9,690 nt of DNA from Candidatus Izemoplasmatales bacterium (lineage in GTDB: Bacteria > Bacillota_I > Bacilli_A > Izemoplasmatales > Hujiaoplasmataceae), in the NCBI GenBank assembly GCA_028691335.1, contig JAQUZK010000033.1, positions 1 to 9,690 of the forward strand, given 5' to 3'. Position 1 is the stretch's first letter. The number at the start of each line of letters is the position of its first letter. Made by a program: the position numbers and the translations under genes. The notes beneath the pieces are model-generated. The model was not told where the DNA came from, ran no database searches, and saw only the letters and a program-made list of their open reading frames with translations. Shown piece after piece: positions 7,415 through 9,690 of the stretch.

Positions 7415-8330
7415 TTTCCTTACCTACTTTCATGCTATAAATAATATATGTTTTATATATCTTATTAAACCCACATTTTTTATAGAATTCAATTAAACCC
7501 GTCCAATCAACCATAACTTCACTGGCTCCTAATCGAAATAAATCTCTAATTACGAAATTTACAAACCCTTTTCCCAACCCTAGCGATTGAAATTCAGGAG
7601 CTATTCCCAAAGGACCGATGCCAGCTAAATTTTCAAATAGCTCATAAAGATTTAAGCTATTCGGGTAATGATGATTCTTACTAATAGCGCTATTGATAAA
7701 ACCAATAATTCTGTTTTTATAAAATAAAAGATATACTTGCTCTAGAGTGTTTTCTTTTACTTCTTTTAACCATCTGCTAGAAAAATTATTTTCAATAAAA
7801 CTTAATAGTTCTACTTCATTTGTTTCTTCAGCTTTTTTTATTTTGTATTCATCATCTAGCCAAATTGGCTCTGGTGGTTTATAAGCAATCAAGTTATAGT
7901 TGAGATATTCGCGAGTAAAACCTTGGTTGGAGAAGAAACGATGTACTTCATCATTTCCCTCCATGAACACACCTGAAAACAAACAATCAGGATCTGAACC
8001 AAGAATAATTTTTTTGTAGTTGTATTTCTTAGCTAATTCTATCGCTTTATTAATTAATAATTTACCATAACCTTTAAAGCGTTTTTCCTTCGTAATATGG
8101 ACAAAACTAATGTATAGATCATCATCCAGAGCTTTAAAAATAATCGTGCCTACATAATCTTTGTTTTCAAACAAGCATATAGATTCGTTAATAAGTGTGT
8201 ACTTAGAATCGATTATTTTTGTATTGAATAGCTCTTCAGTTATTGGAAAACTATCTTTAAATTCTTCATTCCAATTTTTTAATATGGAATCAACTTTACC
8301 AAGAAAATGGTGGATAAAAATTAGCTTCAT
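7404..8330 (-). CDS. Tandem GNAT-family N-acetyltransferase
   Basis: This 308-residue protein is built from two GNAT folds. The first (about 1-150) has the acetyl-CoA pyrophosphate loop KRFKGYGK (83-90) following VHIT, then GSDPDCLFSGV and FFSNQGF. The second (about 158-308) has LGIAPEFQSLGLGKGF (241-256), containing the Q-x-x-G-x-G loop, and FYKKCGF (282-288). Both loops keep the glycines needed for acetyl-CoA, so both halves may bind it, though in tandem GNATs often only one is active. There is no export signal. Given the neighbours, the acceptor could be the amine of an amino sugar, but nothing in the sequence proves this; a detoxifying or protein-modifying role is also open. The start ATG 8330 is 6 nt after the surface-protein stop. 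The nearest good Shine-Dalgarno (GGAG) is about 15 nt away, which is long, so translation probably relies on coupling. No in-frame upstream start exists, because the preceding stop is in the same frame. Confidence 0.85.
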   Translation of the reverse strand: MKLIFIHHFLGKVDSILKNWNEEFKDSFPITEELFNTKIIDSKYTLINESICLFENKDYVGTIIFKALDDDLYISFVHITKEKRFKGYGKLLINKAIELAKKYNYKKIILGSDPDCLFSGVFMEGNDEVHRFFSNQGFTREYLNYNLIAYKPPEPIWLDDEYKIKKAEETNEVELLSFIENNFSSRWLKEVKENTLEQVYLLFYKNRIIGFINSAISKNHHYPNSLNLYELFENLAGIGPLGIAPEFQSLGLGKGFVNFVIRDLFRLGASEVMVDWTGLIEFYKKCGFNKIYKTYIIYSMKVGKENEE

Positions 8331-8336
8331 GTTTTT

Positions 8337-9690
8337 TTATAAATTCTCCTCTTTTTTCTCTATATAATAAGTTAAATTATATAATCTTCCGTTACCGTTG
8401 TTAGGATCTAAAGTAGTTACTTCTCCTCCTAATGATTTATCGACTCCATCATAACTAATTGTAAAAGTATCAGAAAAATCTCCGTTTACATTTATCCCAG
8501 AAGGACATAACATACTCGCTGTTCTTTCTTCCGTCATAGGCACTTTGTAAACTATATCTTCTATTCTTCGATAGAGGTATACTTCATGCCATATAGCTTC
8601 AACAACTTTAGCGTTTGTATTTAAAGTCGGTTTACCCTCATTGGCAACTTGGTCTATAGCATTAACTCTTTTAAATTCTGATTTTAGTTCACCCATACCC
8701 GCAGAAGGAAACTCTGGAGTAATAAATATTCTACTAAAATCTTCATCTAGCCCATATTCAGCACGCTTTGCAACGTATTCTGGAATAGTGGTTAGAGAAA
8801 TAAGTTCAATTCGCATTTGCATATACCCTGGTCTTGGTGAAAATACACTCATCTGAATCTTATCTCCAGGATAGTAATAATACTCGTAATCACTTACGTT
8901 TGCGTTTCTGTAGCAATTATTGTTTGTACATTGTTCTTGCGTTGTTATGTATCGCCAAAACGGTCTAAAAGCTGTTCCTGATCTAGAAATCTGATTAGAT
9001 GTTCCATCGGTATGACCAATCATCCAAGCAATTCCTACATCACTTTCATAATACGAATGTCCGCCCATGTAAATCGATGAATTATCTAAATAATAATTTT
9101 GCTTAGTATCATCATATCTTTCCGGGTCAGGAGTAAATACAGGTAGAGTTATCGTAGCTTCAATACCCAACCAGTAATCTTTACTAGAAACAACTTTACG
9201 ATAAATCGCTCCAGGGAAACAACTAGGTGTTCCTGGTTTAGGAGATTCATTATCAATTTGTTCAGTATAAACTGGTGCCATATGCCAAGAATTAAGTGGC
9301 AATGTATCTGGATCTTGGGCGACAGTAACCTCAAAACTCTCTTCTTGTATTATACCCATATAAGAAAGTTTTAATGTCAATGTTACAAATACCGGATAGT
9401 CTTTTAAAGTTACAACCCCTGTATTGCTTAAAGACGTAGGGTCTGAACTTGTCCAAAATGCCTCTACAATCTTACCATCGATACTATATTCAGTTGGTAA
9501 AATTATATCTTCAATTATTGGCTCATGAGGTATATCAACTTTGCTATTGATAACTGCATAGATTACTAAAAACGCTTCATTACCTTTTACAGTTATATTA
9601 TAGCTATTATTAAGTTGTTCTCCTTCAAATTCCAATGTAACAATTAAAGTTGCTGTTTTATCAGCTACATTAGGAGTAATTTTTCCTGTA
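8337..9690 (-). CDS. Surface protein with atypical Ig-like repeats and an unrecognised C-terminal module (5' end outside window)
   Basis: Only the C-terminal 451 residues are in the window; the frame is open without a stop to position 9690, so the true start is upstream. Two Ig-like beta-sandwich repeats are visible, one cut by the edge (9585-9690) and one complete (9315-9539) with the FWTSSDP...TGVVTL...FEVTV pattern of bacterial atypical Ig-like domains, which are normally found in large exported proteins. From about 9284 to 8337 follows a ~310-residue module that is paralogous to the cytosolic protein at 1228-2097. It keeps CFPGA, YWLGIEATITLP, FRPFWR, EYYYYPGDK, VNAIDQ..NEGKPT and MLCP. 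It also carries an extra CTNNNC loop that the cytosolic copy lacks. There is no LPXTG motif, membrane segment or S-layer repeat at the C-terminus (it ends EKKEENL), so any anchoring must be N-terminal. Export is inferred from the Ig repeats, since the signal peptide region is not visible. A glycan-capturing role would suit the operon but is speculative. Confidence 0.82.
   Translation of the reverse strand, partial: TGKITPNVADKTATLIVTLEFEGEQLNNSYNITVKGNEAFLVIYAVINSKVDIPHEPIIEDIILPTEYSIDGKIVEAFWTSSDPTSLSNTGVVTLKDYPVFVTLTLKLSYMGIIQEESFEVTVAQDPDTLPLNSWHMAPVYTEQIDNESPKPGTPSCFPGAIYRKVVSSKDYWLGIEATITLPVFTPDPERYDDTKQNYYLDNSSIYMGGHSYYESDVGIAWMIGHTDGTSNQISRSGTAFRPFWRYITTQEQCTNNNCYRNANVSDYEYYYYPGDKIQMSVFSPRPGYMQMRIELISLTTIPEYVAKRAEYGLDEDFSRIFITPEFPSAGMGELKSEFKRVNAIDQVANEGKPTLNTNAKVVEAIWHEVYLYRRIEDIVYKVPMTEERTASMLCPSGINVNGDFSDTFTISYDGVDKSLGGEVTTLDPNNGNGRLYNLTYYIEKKEENL
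9315..9690 (-). repeat. Tandem Ig-like protein repeats within the surface protein
   Basis: Two copies of a roughly 75-residue repeat can be aligned at protein level. The end of copy one reads TG-K-I-T, then a TLIVTL strand, an EG turn and YNITVK. Copy two reads TGVVT, then VTLTLKL, a MG turn and FEVTVA. The shared TG(K/V)(I/V)T start, (V/T)TL strand and aromatic-x-(I/V)TV end match atypical bacterial Ig domains. Copy one is cut by the window edge, so more copies probably lie upstream. The DNA is not obviously repeated, so the copies are old. Confidence 0.65.

Larger units (their letters stand above)
1..9690 (-). other. Single compact ten-gene operon, open at both ends
   Basis: All ten genes read the same way. 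The nine junctions, in transcription order, are a 6-nt gap, 11-nt overlap, 11-nt overlap, 8-nt or smaller gap (4 nt), 4-nt overlap, direct abutment, 6-nt gap, 1-nt overlap and 6-nt gap. Five of these are overlaps or abutments with no spare base. There is no room for a promoter or terminator between genes, so cotranscription is very likely. The promoter must lie above 9690, and the operon continues below position 1. Confidence 0.85.

Noticed and set aside
8331..8338. A-AAA-AAC slippery-type heptamer between the surface protein and the GNAT gene
   Set aside because: The in-frame TAA precedes it, so ribosomes would not be translating when they reach it; it is only an A-rich spacer.
9633..9635. 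TTG as the start of the surface-protein gene
   Set aside because: The frame stays open for 18 more codons to the window edge and those residues complete an Ig-like repeat, so the gene simply continues upstream.
1..9690. Mycoplasma-type genetic code (TGA = Trp)
   Set aside because: TGA ends at least two genes at natural positions, and conserved tryptophans are encoded by TGG.
1..9690. CRISPR arrays, tRNA/rRNA genes, riboswitches, insertion sequences, terminators
   Set aside because: Coding sequence fills the window with gaps of at most 6 nt, and no direct-repeat arrays, transposase genes or hairpin plus T-run structures were seen.

Overview
The window is AT-rich and every gene lies on the minus strand. 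Trp is encoded by TGG and TGA is used as a stop (for example at the ends of the genes finishing at 4893 and 6668), so this is standard-code DNA and not Mycoplasma/Spiroplasma-type. Low G+C, a clear Shine-Dalgarno at several starts, a GntR/UTRA regulator and a surface protein with bacterial atypical Ig-like repeats suggest a low-GC Bacillota, possibly an Acholeplasma/Izemoplasma/RF39-like or Erysipelotrichia-like lineage. This placement is by general character only and is weak.

Layout in transcription order, from high to low coordinate: (1) 9690-8337, the C-terminal part of a surface protein with tandem Ig-like repeats and an unrecognised C-terminal module; (2) 8330-7404, a tandem GNAT acetyltransferase; (3) 7414-6668, a GntR/HutC-type repressor with a UTRA sensor; (4) 6678-5587, a GxDLY + SGNH esterase; (5) 5582-4893, a TIM-barrel-like protein of unknown function; (6) 4896-3442, a DUF4127 protein; (7) 3441-2104, an FAD-dependent oxidoreductase of the FAD_oxidored family; (8) 2097-1228, a cytosolic protein that is a paralogue of the C-terminal module of gene 1; (9) 1228-197, a SIS-domain amino-sugar-phosphate isomerase/deaminase; (10) 190-1, the N-terminus of an N-acylglucosamine 2-epimerase. 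No gap between genes exceeds 6 nt and five of the nine junctions overlap, so this is almost certainly one long operon running off both ends of the window. There is no non-coding stretch of even 20 bases, and no promoter, terminator or RNA gene is visible.

The recognisable enzymes (AGE-type epimerase, NagB-II/GlmS-like SIS enzyme, carbohydrate esterase, acetyltransferase, NagR-like GntR regulator) point to uptake and breakdown of an N-acylated amino sugar or a decorated amino-sugar-containing glycan. Three or four genes (the DUF4127 protein, the TIM-barrel protein, the FAD oxidoreductase and the twin-module protein) have no place in the standard GlcNAc/ManNAc/sialate route. The operon may therefore encode a non-standard amino-sugar pathway. 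The most distinctive point is that one uncharacterised domain appears twice: once on the presumed cell surface behind Ig-like repeats, and once as a stand-alone protein with no export signal, at opposite ends of the same operon. No transporter, glycoside hydrolase, sugar kinase or NagA-type deacetylase lies in the window. If the model is right they should be in flanking DNA.
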